Positions 41,337 to 50,281 of a stretch of 64,000 nucleotides of DNA are shown in pieces. The notes under the pieces are model-generated. The model saw only the letters and a list, made by a program, of their open reading frames with translations, was not told the origin of the DNA and ran no database searches. The position numbers were made by a program, and so were the translations under genes. Numbering within the stretch: position 1 is the first letter of the stretch; each line of letters opens with the position of its first letter. Source of the stretch: Halotalea alkalilenta DSM 17697 (GTDB taxonomy: Bacteria > Pseudomonadota > Gammaproteobacteria > Pseudomonadales > Halomonadaceae); the NCBI RefSeq assembly GCF_000621205.1, contig NZ_JHYY01000014.1, forward strand, positions 62,001 to 126,000, read 5' to 3'.

Positions 41337-42000
41337 CCGTTCGTGTCCTTCGATGCGCTTCGCTTACTCAGGATGCTCGGATAGCTCGTGAGGAATGAGC
41401 CAAACGCTCCGTTCGTGGTGAGCCGGCGAGGAACGAGCCGAGTCGAACCACGGCCTCATCGCCGCCGCACGATCCCTCGACGGGCGCCCTTGATTGCCGA
41501 GTCGGCACTCGACCTCGGCGCGTACGGGCGCCGCTCGGGACGAACGGGTGAAGGTTGGCATCCCGTTCGTGTCCTTCGATGCGCTTCGCTTACTCAGGAT
41601 GCTCGGATAGCCGGTGAGGACCCTTCGGCTCGCTGCGCTCGCTCAGGGTGCTCGGAAACATCTCGAGTCGAGCCACGGCCTTGGCGCCGCCGCTCGGTCC
41701 CTCGACTGGCGCCCTTGATTGCCGAGTCGGCACTCGAGCTTGGCGCGTACGGCGCCGCTCGGGACGAACGGATTGGGGTTGGCGATCCCGTTCGTGTCCT
41801 TCGATGCGCTTCGCTTACTCAGGATGCTCGGATAGCCGGCGAGGACCCTTCGGCTCGCTGCGCTCGCTCAGGGTGCTCGGAAACATCTCGAGTCGAACCA
41901 CGGCCTCATCGCCGCCGCTCGATCCCTCGACTGGCGCCCCCAATTGCCGAGGCGGTGCTCGAGCTTGGCGCGTACGGCGCCGCTCGGGACGAACGGGATT
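41337..42000. repeat. Tandem array of three 225-bp units
   Basis: Units start at 41337, 41563 and 41788 (periods 226 and 225) with the phrase CCGTTCGTGTCCTTCGATGC; the third unit ends near 42000. Each carries CCTTCGATGCGCTTCGCTTA, and units 1-2 also the related CCTTCGGCTCGCTGCGCTCG, two versions of the same 35-bp block. Each unit is bounded by CCCGTTCGT and ACGAACGGG, which can pair across unit junctions. Sits between modA and modE. A frame open through all units exists but its periodicity and composition argue for non-coding repeat DNA. The 140 bases between the ModE box and the array show nothing else. Confidence 0.85.
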
Positions 42001-42042
42001 ATGGTCGCTAAGTTCGGGGCCAAGCGGATTCGAAAGGAATGC

Positions 42043-42414
42043 TCACGTCTGCGCGGGTTTCAGCAGCTTGCCGAGTGCGTCGAGCTCGTCGCGGGCGACC
42101 TCATCGAGGTGCAGGGAAAGCGCGCGCAGACGGGCCAGCAGCGCTATGCCGAAGGGCGTCAACCGAGCGCCGCCGCGCTGGTGACCGCCGCTCGAGGTGA
42201 CTACCACCGGCTCGACCAGACAGCGATTCATGGTCTCGACCAGCTGCCATGCCTTCTTGTAGCTGAGCCCCATCGATCGGCTCGCGGCGGAGATCGAACC
42301 ATGGCGCTCTATCGCTTCGAGCAGGTCCATCTTGCCCGAGCCAAGGGTCAGCTCGTCGCTCAGGCTCAGCCGAATCCGCAGACGCGGCGTATTGGTTGCT
42401 CTTCCCTCGACCAT
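42043..42414 (-). CDS. modE: Short ModE: molybdate-type DNA-binding domain without Mop domains
   Basis: 123 residues, essentially the N-terminal half of ModE. RLRIRLSLSDELTLGSGKMD is followed by the LysR-like winged HTH LLEAIERHGSISAASRSMGL and SYKKAWQLVETMNRCL, then SSGGHQRGGARLTPFG. Full ModE continues with two Mop domains that sense molybdate; here the protein stops. Such short forms exist in other Proteobacteria, and a separate di-Mop protein is encoded at 30221-30649. Likely regulator of modABC through the box at 41169, but how it would sense molybdate is open. Confidence 0.85.
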   Translation of the reverse strand: MVEGRATNTPRLRIRLSLSDELTLGSGKMDLLEAIERHGSISAASRSMGLSYKKAWQLVETMNRCLVEPVVVTSSGGHQRGGARLTPFGIALLARLRALSLHLDEVARDELDALGKLLKPAQT

Positions 42415-42513
42415 CTCGCTCTCCTCGATACACGCATCCCGCTCACCAACGGCGCTATCCTTCTCGTAACAGCAACCACTGGCAACCCCCCAATTTGCGC
42501 CAAGGAGTCAGCA

Positions 42514-42975
42514 ATGCCATCTCGCTTCGCCATCCGCCCCTTCGAAACCCATGATACCGAGGCGGTGGTCGCGCTCTGGCGACGCGCCGGGCTGACTCGA
42601 CCGTGGAACGATCCCTACCTCGATATCCAGCGCAAACTCGACGAGGACCCAACGCTCTTTTTGATCATTGAATGCGAAGGACACCCGGTCGCGAGCGCGA
42701 TGTTCGGCTACGACGGCCACCGGGGTTGGCTCTACTACTTGGCGGTGGAGCCTTCGCTGCGCGGTCGCGGCCATGCCCGCGCGCTGATCGAGGAGGGAGA
42801 ACGGCTGCTGCTCGAGCGCGGATGCCCCAAGCTGCACTTGATGGTGCGTCGGGAAAATGCACAGGTCATCGAGCTGTACCGCCACCTCGGCTACGCCGAG
42901 GTGGAGACGGTGACGCTGGGCAAAAGGCTGATCGAAGACACGCCCACCGGGATTCCGAGCGCTGACAAAGATTGA
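42514..42975 (+). CDS. ypeA: GNAT acetyltransferase, YpeA-like
   Basis: 153 residues with AAGGAG seven bases before ATG 42514. Core: FAIRPFETHDTEAVVALWRR, LTRPWNDPYLDIQRKL, VASAMFGYDGHRGWLYYLAV, motif A LRGRGHARALIEEGERLLLE, and NAQVIELYRHLGYAEVETVT. The TRPWNDPxxDIxRK opening is characteristic of E. coli YpeA and close relatives. Acetylates an unknown amine. Divergent from the short modE gene (100-base gap). Confidence 0.88.
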   Translation: MPSRFAIRPFETHDTEAVVALWRRAGLTRPWNDPYLDIQRKLDEDPTLFLIIECEGHPVASAMFGYDGHRGWLYYLAVEPSLRGRGHARALIEEGERLLLERGCPKLHLMVRRENAQVIELYRHLGYAEVETVTLGKRLIEDTPTGIPSADKD

Positions 42976-42998
42976 GCGCGCCCTGGAAGGGCGCGCTC
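42974..42998. terminator. Terminator between ypeA-like and aldo/keto reductase genes
   Basis: GAGCGCGCCC-TGGAA-GGGCGCGCTC: perfect 10-bp stem overlapping the ypeA-like stop, between convergent genes. Weak T content follows. Confidence 0.65.
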
Positions 42999-43028
42999 GT
43001 TGGTCACGATCGCACTACGCGGTGATGC

Positions 43029-43856
43029 TCAGTTGAACGTCGCCGGATCAGGGCCCATGCGCTCACCGCGATCGAGCGTGGCGATCGTCTTCATCTCGTC
43101 GGCGTCGAGCGAGAAATCGAAGATATCGGCGTTCTCCTTGATCCGTGACGGCGTCACCGATTTCGGAAAGATCACCGAGCCGAGCTCCAGGTGCCAGCGC
43201 AGGATCACCTGGGCCGCGCTCTTGCCATGGCGGGCGGCGATCGCCGTGATCTTTTCGTCCTGCAGCAGCTCTCCGCCCTGCGCCAGCGGACTCCAGGCCT
43301 CGGTGACGATGTTGTGACTGCGATTGAATTCGCGCAGCTGGTTCTGCTGCAGCAGCGGATGCACTTCGATCTGGTTGATCACCGGGGCGACGCCGGTCTC
43401 GGCGTTGAGCCGCTCGATGTCCTCGGGACGGAAATTGGACACCCCGATCGAACGGATCCGTCCTTCATCGCGCAGGCGAATGAATGCCTTCCAGGTGTCG
43501 ACGAAGCGGTCGTTGGCAGGGCACGGCCAGTGGATCAGGTAGAGATCGAGGTAGTCGAGACCTAGCTTGCCCATGCTCTCGTCGAAGGCGGCAAGCGTGG
43601 AGTCGAAGCCCTGCTTCTCGTTCCAAAGCTTGGTGGTGATGAACAGCTCCTCGCGGGGAATGCCTGCACCCGCGATCGCCTGGCCGACGCCCTCCTCGTT
43701 ACCGTAGATCGCTGCGGTATCGATATGGCGATAGCCAAGCTCGAATGCGGTGGCCACGGTCTTCGCGGTCTGGTCGGCCGGGGTCTTCCAAACACCGAGA
43801 CCGAGCTGCGGAATCGAATGACCATCGCTCAAGGTGATACTGGGAATGCCGGACAT
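43029..43856 (-). CDS. Aldo/keto reductase
   Basis: 275 residues, AKR5-like (DkgA/DkgB type) length. Catalytic tetrad present: Asp46 and Tyr51 in YRHIDTAAIYGNEEGVG, Lys76 in FITTKLWNE, His109 in LYLIHWPCP. NADPH-binding motifs are IGVSNFRPEDI, INQIEVHPLLQQ, SPLAQG and the C-terminal IFPKSVTPSRIKEN. It reduces aldehydes or ketones, for instance methylglyoxal or 2,5-diketogluconate. A 16-bp dyad lies 20 bases upstream of the start. Confidence 0.9.
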   Translation of the reverse strand: MSGIPSITLSDGHSIPQLGLGVWKTPADQTAKTVATAFELGYRHIDTAAIYGNEEGVGQAIAGAGIPREELFITTKLWNEKQGFDSTLAAFDESMGKLGLDYLDLYLIHWPCPANDRFVDTWKAFIRLRDEGRIRSIGVSNFRPEDIERLNAETGVAPVINQIEVHPLLQQNQLREFNRSHNIVTEAWSPLAQGGELLQDEKITAIAARHGKSAAQVILRWHLELGSVIFPKSVTPSRIKENADIFDFSLDADEMKTIATLDRGERMGPDPATFN

Positions 43857-43877
43857 GATCGCTCCTTTGGTAGACCT

Positions 43878-43893
43878 TACGTCGCCTGACGTA
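43878..43893. promoter_or_regulatory. Dyad upstream of the aldo/keto reductase
   Basis: TACGTC-GCCT-GACGTA, perfect 6-bp arms, next to a further GACGACGATTCGTC. Located between the reductase start (43856) and the TonB-dependent receptor stop (44003). A regulator-binding site is possible; no family is recognised. Confidence 0.4.
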
Positions 43894-44002
43894 TGACGAC
43901 GATTCGTCTTTCAAGTTCAGCACAGATTGTTCGCCCGGCCAAATCTCCCCGCCTCGCGCACGCCGCCCTCGAGGGGCGGACGTGGACGCGAACTCCGTCG
44001 GA

Positions 44003-46222
44003 TCAGAACTGGTAGTTGGCGGAGAGCCAGAGGCGGCGGCCATCTTGATAGACGCCGGTGGTGGACTGGGCGGTCTGGGTGTAGTGGAAAGCGGGATACT
44101 CGACACCGTTCCAGGTGTAGGTGTCATAACGACCGAAGTCCTTGTCGAACAGGTTGTAGATCATCCCGTTGAGCCGGACGTTCTCGGACAGCCGGTAGGA
44201 GGCGCCAAGATTGAACAGCGTGTAGCCCTTGATCTTGTCGCCCGCCTGTTCGTAGAGGGCGAGGTTCTGCCCCGAGGTCGGGGCGCCGCCGGCGAAGCGC
44301 TCGCGGGAAGAGTAGTACTCCCCTTCGATCCAGGTGCTCAATCGGTCGGTGGCGTCCCACAGCAGCGTAGCGTTGAGCTTGTGCTTCGGTGCGTTGCTCA
44401 ACACGAGCCCCTGCTCCGCGCCCGACTTGATCTCGGTATCGGTCCAGGTGTAGCCGCCGCTGAGCTCCCAGGCAGGGTTGAATCGATAGGCCGCGGTCAG
44501 CTCGAGACCCCGGGTCTCGGCCTCGTCGATGTTAATCAGCTGGCTGAATTCGGTCTGCTGGGTGAAGTTGCCGACGGTGATGCAGCCCGGCACGTTGCCG
44601 GCGGGATTCAGACAGTTGGGAATCCCCTCGCCGCTGGCGATACGGTCGGTGAACCGGTTGTAGAAGATCGTCGCGCCAGCGGAGAAACCGGCGTTATTGT
44701 CGTACAGCGCGGCGAGCTCGTAGTTGGTGCTCTTTTCCGGTTCGAGATCGGGCGAACCGAGCGTGACCGTGGCGCCCTGCCCGCCGAAGCCGGTGATGCC
44801 GTCGTGCAATTGGTTGAGCGTAGGCGTCTTGTAGCCACGCCCTACCCCACCCTTGAAGGTCCAGCTGTCGGTCGCCTCCCATACCAGGTAGCCGCGCGGG
44901 CTGAAGTGGCCCCCGAAGGCGTCGTGGTGCTCGTAGCGTCCGCCCAGCGTCAGTGCCAGGTCATCCCTCAGCCACCATTCATCCTCGGTGAACAGTGCCC
45001 AGGTGTCCTGTTCGAACGACTCGCTCCCCGCCGCACCATCGGTCAGCTTGCCATCGGTGTACTGGCCGCCGACCGTGACCATGTGCGCGCCGAGCGGCAT
45101 GACGAACTTGGTATCGAAGACGAGATCGCGGTTTTCAAGCGTTCTCCGCTCGCCGCCCTCGGCCTCATAGCCATACTCGGGCGCACTACCGCGAGGCAAG
45201 GTGCGGCCGAGGGTTTCCGTCTCGGTGCGCATGATGCTGGATTCGAGGGTACCCAGCCGGTATCGCCCGGTGTGGCCGAAGGAGATCTGGTCGCGGTTGA
45301 AGCGCAGCGTGTCCTCGTAGCCGTTGATGTTGCTGTAGTTGGGCGGCAGGCTGCGGTCGAGCACGCCAAGCCGGCTATCCGCATTGTCGTAGCGCTGCCG
45401 CGAGCGGTCCAGGTCGAGCCACAGTTCGTCGCGCTCATTGGGCGTGAAGCTGAAGCGCCCGCCGATGGAGTAGTTCAGCGCCTCTCCCGGCCGAGGGTCG
45501 CGGGTCGGGTTGGCGTTGGGATTCTGCGGCACCAGGCGCTCGGAGGCATCGCGATCGAACACTCGCCCACGCAGCTGCACGCCCAGCCGGTCGCGCACCA
45601 GCGGCCCGGTAGTAAAGAAGCTGACGGTCGAGTCGTCGCCGGCATCGCTGTGCTGTTGCCAGGTGTGGGCCACCGACGCCGAGCCGCTCCAGCTGTCGCC
45701 GACCGGTTTGGTGATGATGTTGATCACCCCGCCCATGGCATCCGACCCATAGAGTGTCGACATCGGTCCACGAATGACCTCGATCCGCTCGATCGCGGAG
45801 AGCGGCGGCATGAAGCTCGTGGAGGTTTCGCCGAAGCCGTTCGGCGTGATGTCGCCGGAGGTGTTCTGCCGCCTGCCGTCGATCAGGATCAGGGTGTACT
45901 GGGAGGGCATGCCGCGAATGCTGATGTTGAGACCGCCGGTCTTGCCGGTGCCGCTGCGCACGTCGACGCCGGGTACGTCGGCGAGCGCCTCGGCGATGTT
46001 GCTGAAGCTCTTGCGCTCGAGCTCCTCGGCGTCGACCACGCTGATCGAGGCGGGCGCACTGCGCAGGCTCTGCTCGAAACCGGAGGCGGTGACCACCATG
46101 GTGTCGAGCGTATGGGAAGAGGGATCGGTCTGCGCCATCGCGGGAGCGGCGTGAGCCAGCAGGGCGGATAGCTGCGCGAGACTGCTGAGCGCGACGAGGC
46201 GCTGGAATGATTGATCGGACAT
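44003..46222 (-). CDS. TonB-dependent siderophore receptor (CirA/PfeA-like)
   Basis: 739 residues. Signal peptide ends about residue 30 (...AHAAPAMA). A TonB box-like DTMVVTAS is followed by the plug domain (SISVVDAEELERKSFSNIAE, IRGMPSQYTLILIDGRRQN, AIERIEVIRGPMSTLYGSDA, GGVINIITK). A 22-strand barrel ends in aromatic Phe (SANYQF), the outer-membrane insertion signal. The barrel includes GGVGRGYKTPTLNQL and LEPEKSTNYEL typical of ferric catecholate or hydroxamate receptors. A Fur-like sequence lies upstream (46303) and a second receptor is at 47950. The exact siderophore is unknown. Confidence 0.9.
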   Translation of the reverse strand: MSDQSFQRLVALSSLAQLSALLAHAAPAMAQTDPSSHTLDTMVVTASGFEQSLRSAPASISVVDAEELERKSFSNIAEALADVPGVDVRSGTGKTGGLNISIRGMPSQYTLILIDGRRQNTSGDITPNGFGETSTSFMPPLSAIERIEVIRGPMSTLYGSDAMGGVINIITKPVGDSWSGSASVAHTWQQHSDAGDDSTVSFFTTGPLVRDRLGVQLRGRVFDRDASERLVPQNPNANPTRDPRPGEALNYSIGGRFSFTPNERDELWLDLDRSRQRYDNADSRLGVLDRSLPPNYSNINGYEDTLRFNRDQISFGHTGRYRLGTLESSIMRTETETLGRTLPRGSAPEYGYEAEGGERRTLENRDLVFDTKFVMPLGAHMVTVGGQYTDGKLTDGAAGSESFEQDTWALFTEDEWWLRDDLALTLGGRYEHHDAFGGHFSPRGYLVWEATDSWTFKGGVGRGYKTPTLNQLHDGITGFGGQGATVTLGSPDLEPEKSTNYELAALYDNNAGFSAGATIFYNRFTDRIASGEGIPNCLNPAGNVPGCITVGNFTQQTEFSQLINIDEAETRGLELTAAYRFNPAWELSGGYTWTDTEIKSGAEQGLVLSNAPKHKLNATLLWDATDRLSTWIEGEYYSSRERFAGGAPTSGQNLALYEQAGDKIKGYTLFNLGASYRLSENVRLNGMIYNLFDKDFGRYDTYTWNGVEYPAFHYTQTAQSTTGVYQDGRRLWLSANYQF

Positions 46223-46302
46223 ACGGTTCCCTTGGATTGGCCATCGCCTTCAGGCGACTTGTAGGAATAATCGACGATGCATCGCCGATGCGAAGCGAGC
46301 TC

Positions 46303-46322
46303 AAATGAGAATGAGAAGATAA
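46303..46322. promoter_or_regulatory. Weak Fur-like site upstream of the receptor
   Basis: AAATGAGAATGAGAAGATAA carries the GAGAATGAGAA type of Fur half-sites, about 80 bases before the receptor start (46222, minus). Match is partial; stronger support comes from the receptor itself. Confidence 0.4.
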
Positions 46323-46433
46323 AGCAGCTTTTGAGCGAACAACCTGCAATGAGCATTAACGACGGGCCAGGCAAAGCCGTATTCAGCTGTGAAAAAGCCT
46401 TACCGGTGAGAAGCGATAGCGCAGAAACGCAAA

Positions 46434-46455
46434 CGCCGGCCCATGAGGGCCGGCG
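46434..46455 (-). terminator. Terminator downstream of the YncE-like gene
   Basis: CGCCGGCCC-ATGA-GGGCCGGCG, perfect 9-bp stem, followed on the minus strand by GTTTGCGTTTC. Second of two hairpins after the gene. Confidence 0.65.
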
Positions 46456-46485
46456 ATCGGTGACAACGAGAAAGAATCAGCTCAC

Positions 46486-46509
46486 CCCACCCGGCCTCGG
46501 CCGGGTGGG
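46486..46509 (-). terminator. First hairpin after the YncE-like stop
   Basis: CCCACCCGGCC-TC-GGCCGGGTGGG: 11-bp stem ten bases after the stop codon at 46520. On the minus strand it is followed by GTGAGCTGATTCTTTCTC, moderately T-rich. Confidence 0.65.
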
Positions 46510-46519
46510 AGCGCCCCGG

Positions 46520-47641
46520 TCAGGGCGACAGGGTGTAGACGATGTCTCCCTGGCGGGTTTCCCCGGTCTCGCGATTGTTGTAGGTCCGGCTGGAGACGAA
46601 CACCCGGTCGTTGGCGGCATCGATCTCGAGGCTGTTGGGCATCGGCGGCGCTTCGAGTTCGCTCACCTGCGCGTAATCCTGGGTATCGAACACCTCGACG
46701 GTACCGCCCTGCCGATTGGTCACGTAGAGCCGCTGGCGTTCGGTATCGACGCGCACGTCGAGCGCCATCTCACCGGCTTCGATGGTGTGCAGCACTTCTC
46801 CATCGCTCGCATCCAGCACGCTGACCGTCCCGGAACCCATGTTGGTAACGAACAGGCGATTGCCGTCCGGGTCGTATGCCACGTTGATCGGCCGTTCGCC
46901 GCCGCTGGCGAAGCGATCGATCACCTCACCGTTTTGGCTGTCGATCACCAGCACCTGGCCATCCCCCATCGCCGTGGCGTAGAGCCGCTCGCCGTCCGGC
47001 GACAGCGCAAGCCCGGTCAAGCCCTTGCCTAGGCCGTCGAAGGTGTCGAGCAGCGTGAAGGCGCCACCGTCGACCTTCCAGATCATGCTGTTGCCCTCGT
47101 CGTTGAAGCCAACGCCGGAGACATAGACCAGGTCATTGCGCTCATCGACCACCACCTTGCGCGGTTGCACCGGGCGCTCTTCCCTGGCGCGCGCGGCTTC
47201 GACATCGCTCAGCTCCAGGATAGCGGTCTCGTCCCCGGTGCCCAATTTGACCGAAGTGAGGGTGCCTGCCCGCGCGTTGCTGGCATAGAGCACCCGGCTT
47301 GCATGGTTGAGCGCGAGGCCGTGGTTGTAGTTCGGCGTGGTGATGGTGCGCTCGAGCGAGAGGTCATCCGCGTCGAGGACGAAAATCCGGCCATCGCCGC
47401 TGTCCCCACGGCCACCCCCCACCGCTACGTAGAGCGCGTCGTCCGCCGGATCATAGGCAAGCTCGTAGATGCCGCCTTCGAGCTGGGCCTGGGCGGTCAC
47501 CTGCAGCGCTGCGGCGGTCGCCGTCGACGCGGTCTGCGCCGCGGCGATCGGCGAGCTCACAGTGGCCAAGCCGAGCAGCATGACACCACCGGAAAACAGC
47601 GCAACGCGAAGGGCCTGGGCAAGTGGGGTGCGGCGGGTCAT
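46520..47641 (-). CDS. YncE-like secreted beta-propeller protein
   Basis: 373 residues. N-terminal hydrophobic segment (VALFSGGVMLLGLATVSSPIAAAQ) acts as signal peptide. Then seven-blade YVTN/YncE-type repeats, for example GIYELAYDPADDALYVAVGG, GLALSPDGERLYATAMGDGQ, NVAYDPDGNRLFVTNMGSGT and LDVRVDTERQRLYVTNRQGG. E. coli YncE is periplasmic, Fur-repressed and DNA-binding in vitro. Here it is divergent from a FepA-like receptor with a strong Fur box between them, supporting an iron link. ATG 47641 is chosen at the signal peptide; an ATG at 47707 is in frame. Confidence 0.82.
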   Translation of the reverse strand: MTRRTPLAQALRVALFSGGVMLLGLATVSSPIAAAQTASTATAAALQVTAQAQLEGGIYELAYDPADDALYVAVGGGRGDSGDGRIFVLDADDLSLERTITTPNYNHGLALNHASRVLYASNARAGTLTSVKLGTGDETAILELSDVEAARAREERPVQPRKVVVDERNDLVYVSGVGFNDEGNSMIWKVDGGAFTLLDTFDGLGKGLTGLALSPDGERLYATAMGDGQVLVIDSQNGEVIDRFASGGERPINVAYDPDGNRLFVTNMGSGTVSVLDASDGEVLHTIEAGEMALDVRVDTERQRLYVTNRQGGTVEVFDTQDYAQVSELEAPPMPNSLEIDAANDRVFVSSRTYNNRETGETRQGDIVYTLSP

Positions 47642-47842
47642 CGGTGAATCCTCTGCAACGGTCGCCTCGACCGGCGACGAATGGCGTGATGGAAGAAATC
47701 TGCGCACGCTTGGGCGCGGTAGCCGAGGCTAGCCCAATCGATAGATCGACTCAATCGAAATCTATTCTCATCCAATACCTGAGCACGATTCTTATTCGTA
47801 ACTTAACCCAATAAACCCATAGTTGTGCCTGAAGATAAAAAC

Positions 47843-47861
47843 GAAAATGATAAGGATTATC
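47843..47861. promoter_or_regulatory. Fur box between divergent YncE-like and FepA-like genes
   Basis: GAAAATGATAAGGATTATC matches the 19-bp Fur consensus GATAATGATAATCATTATC at 16 positions. It lies 89 bases before the FepA-like start (47950) and about 200 bases before the YncE-like start, in an A/T-rich patch. Likely represses both genes when iron is plentiful. Confidence 0.8.
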
Positions 47862-47949
47862 ACAAAACACACATTCCGCTCTTAATCCCAGCACGCCGGA
47901 GCCTCCGTCAGAGAGGCAGGCAACGGATCACTTCAGGAACAAGGGAATC

Positions 47950-50193
47950 ATGATCACGACACGCCGCCACCCGATGGCCATCGCCGTCGCGTTGGGTCTC
48001 GGTCTCGGGTGCACCACCGCTTACGCCCAGACCACCACGGACCCGCTCGAACAAGCCGCCCGCAGCGAAGAAGAGAGCGATACCGCGCTCAGTCTGGACG
48101 AGATCGTCGTGCTCGGCACCGCCGCCGAGCAGACCCGCCAGATGCCCGGGGTTTCGATCATCGGTGAACAGGAGCTCGAGCGCCGCCCGCCGGCCAACGA
48201 TCTTTCCGAGATCATCCGTCGCCAGCCCGGGGTCAACCTCACCGGCAACTCGGCGACCGGCCAGTACGGCAACAACCGCCAGATCGATCTGCGCGGGATG
48301 GGTCCCGAGAACACATTGATCATGATCGACGGCAGGCCGGTGCTGTCGCGCAACGCGGTGCGCATGGGCCGCAGCGGCGAACGCAATACCCGCGGCGACA
48401 GCAACTGGGTGCCCGCCGAGGCGATCGAACGGATCGAGGTGATTCGCGGCCCGGCCGCCGCACGCTATGGCTCCGGCGCCTCCGGCGGGGTGGTCAACAT
48501 CATCACCCGGCCACCGACCGACAAGCACAGCGCGACCCTCACCGCCTATAGCAAGATGCCTGAGAACGGCGACGAAGGCTCGAGCCAGCGCGCGGGGTTC
48601 GTCTTCTCGGGCCCGCTGTCGCGGACCCTCTCCTACCGGATGTTCGGCAACCTGAACAAGACCGATGCGGACTCGCTCGATCTCAACCGCCAATTCCAGG
48701 TTGACCCCAACCCGCCGCCCGCGGGCCGCGAAGGGGTCGAGAACAAGGACATCAACGGCCTGCTGCGCTGGCAGCTCGCCGACAACCAGAGCCTCGAGTT
48801 CGAAGCGGGCTATGCGCGCCAGGGCAACATCTTCGCTGGTGAATGGGCGGGCGCGAGCAATGCCCCTTATGCGGCAGAGCTGTGGGGCGACGAAACCAAC
48901 GTGATGTACCGGCGCACTGTCGCCATCACCCATCGCGGCGAATGGGACTTCGGCAGTTCGCGAATCACCCTGCAACAGGAGAACACCCGCAACTACCGGC
49001 TCGGTGAAGGCCTCGCCGGCGGCGGTGAGGGCACCATCAGCCCGACCTCGACCTGGAACCAGTCGGAGCTCGACAACTACTATTTCAACGGTGAGCTGGA
49101 CCTGCCGATCACCGGGGGACGCTTCAACCAGGTGGTCACCGTCGGCACCACCCTGACCCGCGAGAAACTCGACGATCCCTACTCGGTCACCTCGTCACCG
49201 ACTATCACCGATTTCCCGCAGACGCGTAACGGCAGCGCCCAGACCGACGCCGACAACTACGCGGCATATATCGAGGACAACATCGAGCTCACCGAGCGGC
49301 TGATCGTCACCCCGGGCATCCGCTTCGATCACCACTCCGAGTTCGGCGACAACTGGAGCCCGAGCCTCAACGGCTCGTTCGCGGTCACCGATGCCGTCAC
49401 CGTACAGGCCGGCGTGGCCAGGGCGTTCAAGGCACCTAACCTCTATCAGTCGAATCCCAACTACGTCTACACCACCATGGGCAACGGCTGCCCCGATGGC
49501 GTGACCGGCCCCTGCTACATCCAGGGCAACGCCAATCTCGAGGCAGAGACCAGCCTCAACAAGGAAATCGGTATCTCCTACGTCGAGAACGGCTGGAACA
49601 CCGGCCTGACCTACTTCCATAACGACTACAAGAACAAGATCGTCGCCGGCCTCGGCAGCGGCGGCGAGGTCACCTCGGTGCCCAGCGGCGGAAACGTCTA
49701 TCAATGGACCAACGCCTCCAAGGCGGTGGTGCAAGGGCTCGAGGGTAACGTCAATGTGCCGCTGCTCGGCCCTGACGGCACCGTGCTGAGCTGGAACAAC
49801 AACCTCACCTACATGATCGAGAACCGTAACAAGGACACCCGCGAGCCGCTCTCGGTGATTCCCAAGTACACGATCAACTCCTCGCTCGACTGGCAGGCGA
49901 CCGACCAGCTGTTCCTCGCCGCCACGGTGACCCACTATGGAAAGCAGGAGCCCCGCCATCGGACCTCCTCGGGGTCCGACGCCACGGGCGCGACGCTGTC
50001 CAAGCGCGGTTCCTATACGCTGTTCGGGCTCAACGCCAGCTACGAGGTCAATGACAACTTGAGCCTCTCGGCCGGGATCGACAACCTGTTCGACAAGCAG
50101 ATCTATCGTCAATCCTCCCAAGGCCAGACCGGTGCCAACAGCTATAACGAGCCCGGCCGCGCCTACTGGGTGAGCATGACCAGTCGTTTCTAA
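47950..50193 (+). CDS. fepA: FepA-family TonB-dependent enterobactin-type receptor
   Basis: 747 residues. Signal peptide ends near 26 (CTTAYA); TonB box LDEIVVLGT. The plug has the FepA-type signature DLSEIIRRQPGVNLTGNSAT, RQIDLRGMGPENTLIMIDGR, PVLSRNAVRMGRSGERNTRG and DSNWVPAEAIERIEVIRGPA. A long beta barrel follows and ends YWVSMTSRF with terminal Phe. The NSATGQYGNNRQIDLRGMGPE and RMGRSGERNTRGD stretches are the usual distinction of FepA/PfeA from other siderophore receptors. It takes up ferric catecholates such as enterobactin. Fur box directly upstream; an IroE-like esterase follows two genes later. Confidence 0.92.
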   Translation: MITTRRHPMAIAVALGLGLGCTTAYAQTTTDPLEQAARSEEESDTALSLDEIVVLGTAAEQTRQMPGVSIIGEQELERRPPANDLSEIIRRQPGVNLTGNSATGQYGNNRQIDLRGMGPENTLIMIDGRPVLSRNAVRMGRSGERNTRGDSNWVPAEAIERIEVIRGPAAARYGSGASGGVVNIITRPPTDKHSATLTAYSKMPENGDEGSSQRAGFVFSGPLSRTLSYRMFGNLNKTDADSLDLNRQFQVDPNPPPAGREGVENKDINGLLRWQLADNQSLEFEAGYARQGNIFAGEWAGASNAPYAAELWGDETNVMYRRTVAITHRGEWDFGSSRITLQQENTRNYRLGEGLAGGGEGTISPTSTWNQSELDNYYFNGELDLPITGGRFNQVVTVGTTLTREKLDDPYSVTSSPTITDFPQTRNGSAQTDADNYAAYIEDNIELTERLIVTPGIRFDHHSEFGDNWSPSLNGSFAVTDAVTVQAGVARAFKAPNLYQSNPNYVYTTMGNGCPDGVTGPCYIQGNANLEAETSLNKEIGISYVENGWNTGLTYFHNDYKNKIVAGLGSGGEVTSVPSGGNVYQWTNASKAVVQGLEGNVNVPLLGPDGTVLSWNNNLTYMIENRNKDTREPLSVIPKYTINSSLDWQATDQLFLAATVTHYGKQEPRHRTSSGSDATGATLSKRGSYTLFGLNASYEVNDNLSLSAGIDNLFDKQIYRQSSQGQTGANSYNEPGRAYWVSMTSRF

Positions 50194-50207
50194 GCCACAG
50201 AGCTCCC

Positions 50208-50240
50208 TCGGGCCCCATCGCCTGGCGCGATGGGGCCCGA
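50208..50240 (+). terminator. Terminator after the FepA-like gene
   Basis: TCGGGCCCCATCGC-CTGGC-GCGATGGGGCCCGA: perfect 14-bp stem, 5-base loop, 15 bases after the stop codon, followed by TCTATT. Confidence 0.8.
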
Positions 50241-50281
50241 TCTATTGATCGCGCCGTGGCGAACGCACGCCGGAGCCTTTG

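Noticed and set aside
41337-42000. Array considered as a CRISPR
   Set aside because: Units are 225 bp with no short repeat/unique spacer pattern and no cas genes nearby.
41388-42011. 207-codon open frame through the three 225-bp units
   Set aside because: It simply follows the DNA repeat, is extremely Arg/Ser/Pro-rich, loses frame within a unit and regains it, and has no ribosome site. More likely non-coding repeat DNA.
43982-46171. 729-codon open frame opposite the TonB-dependent receptor
   Set aside because: Shadow of a clear receptor gene; no signal, domain or ribosome site.
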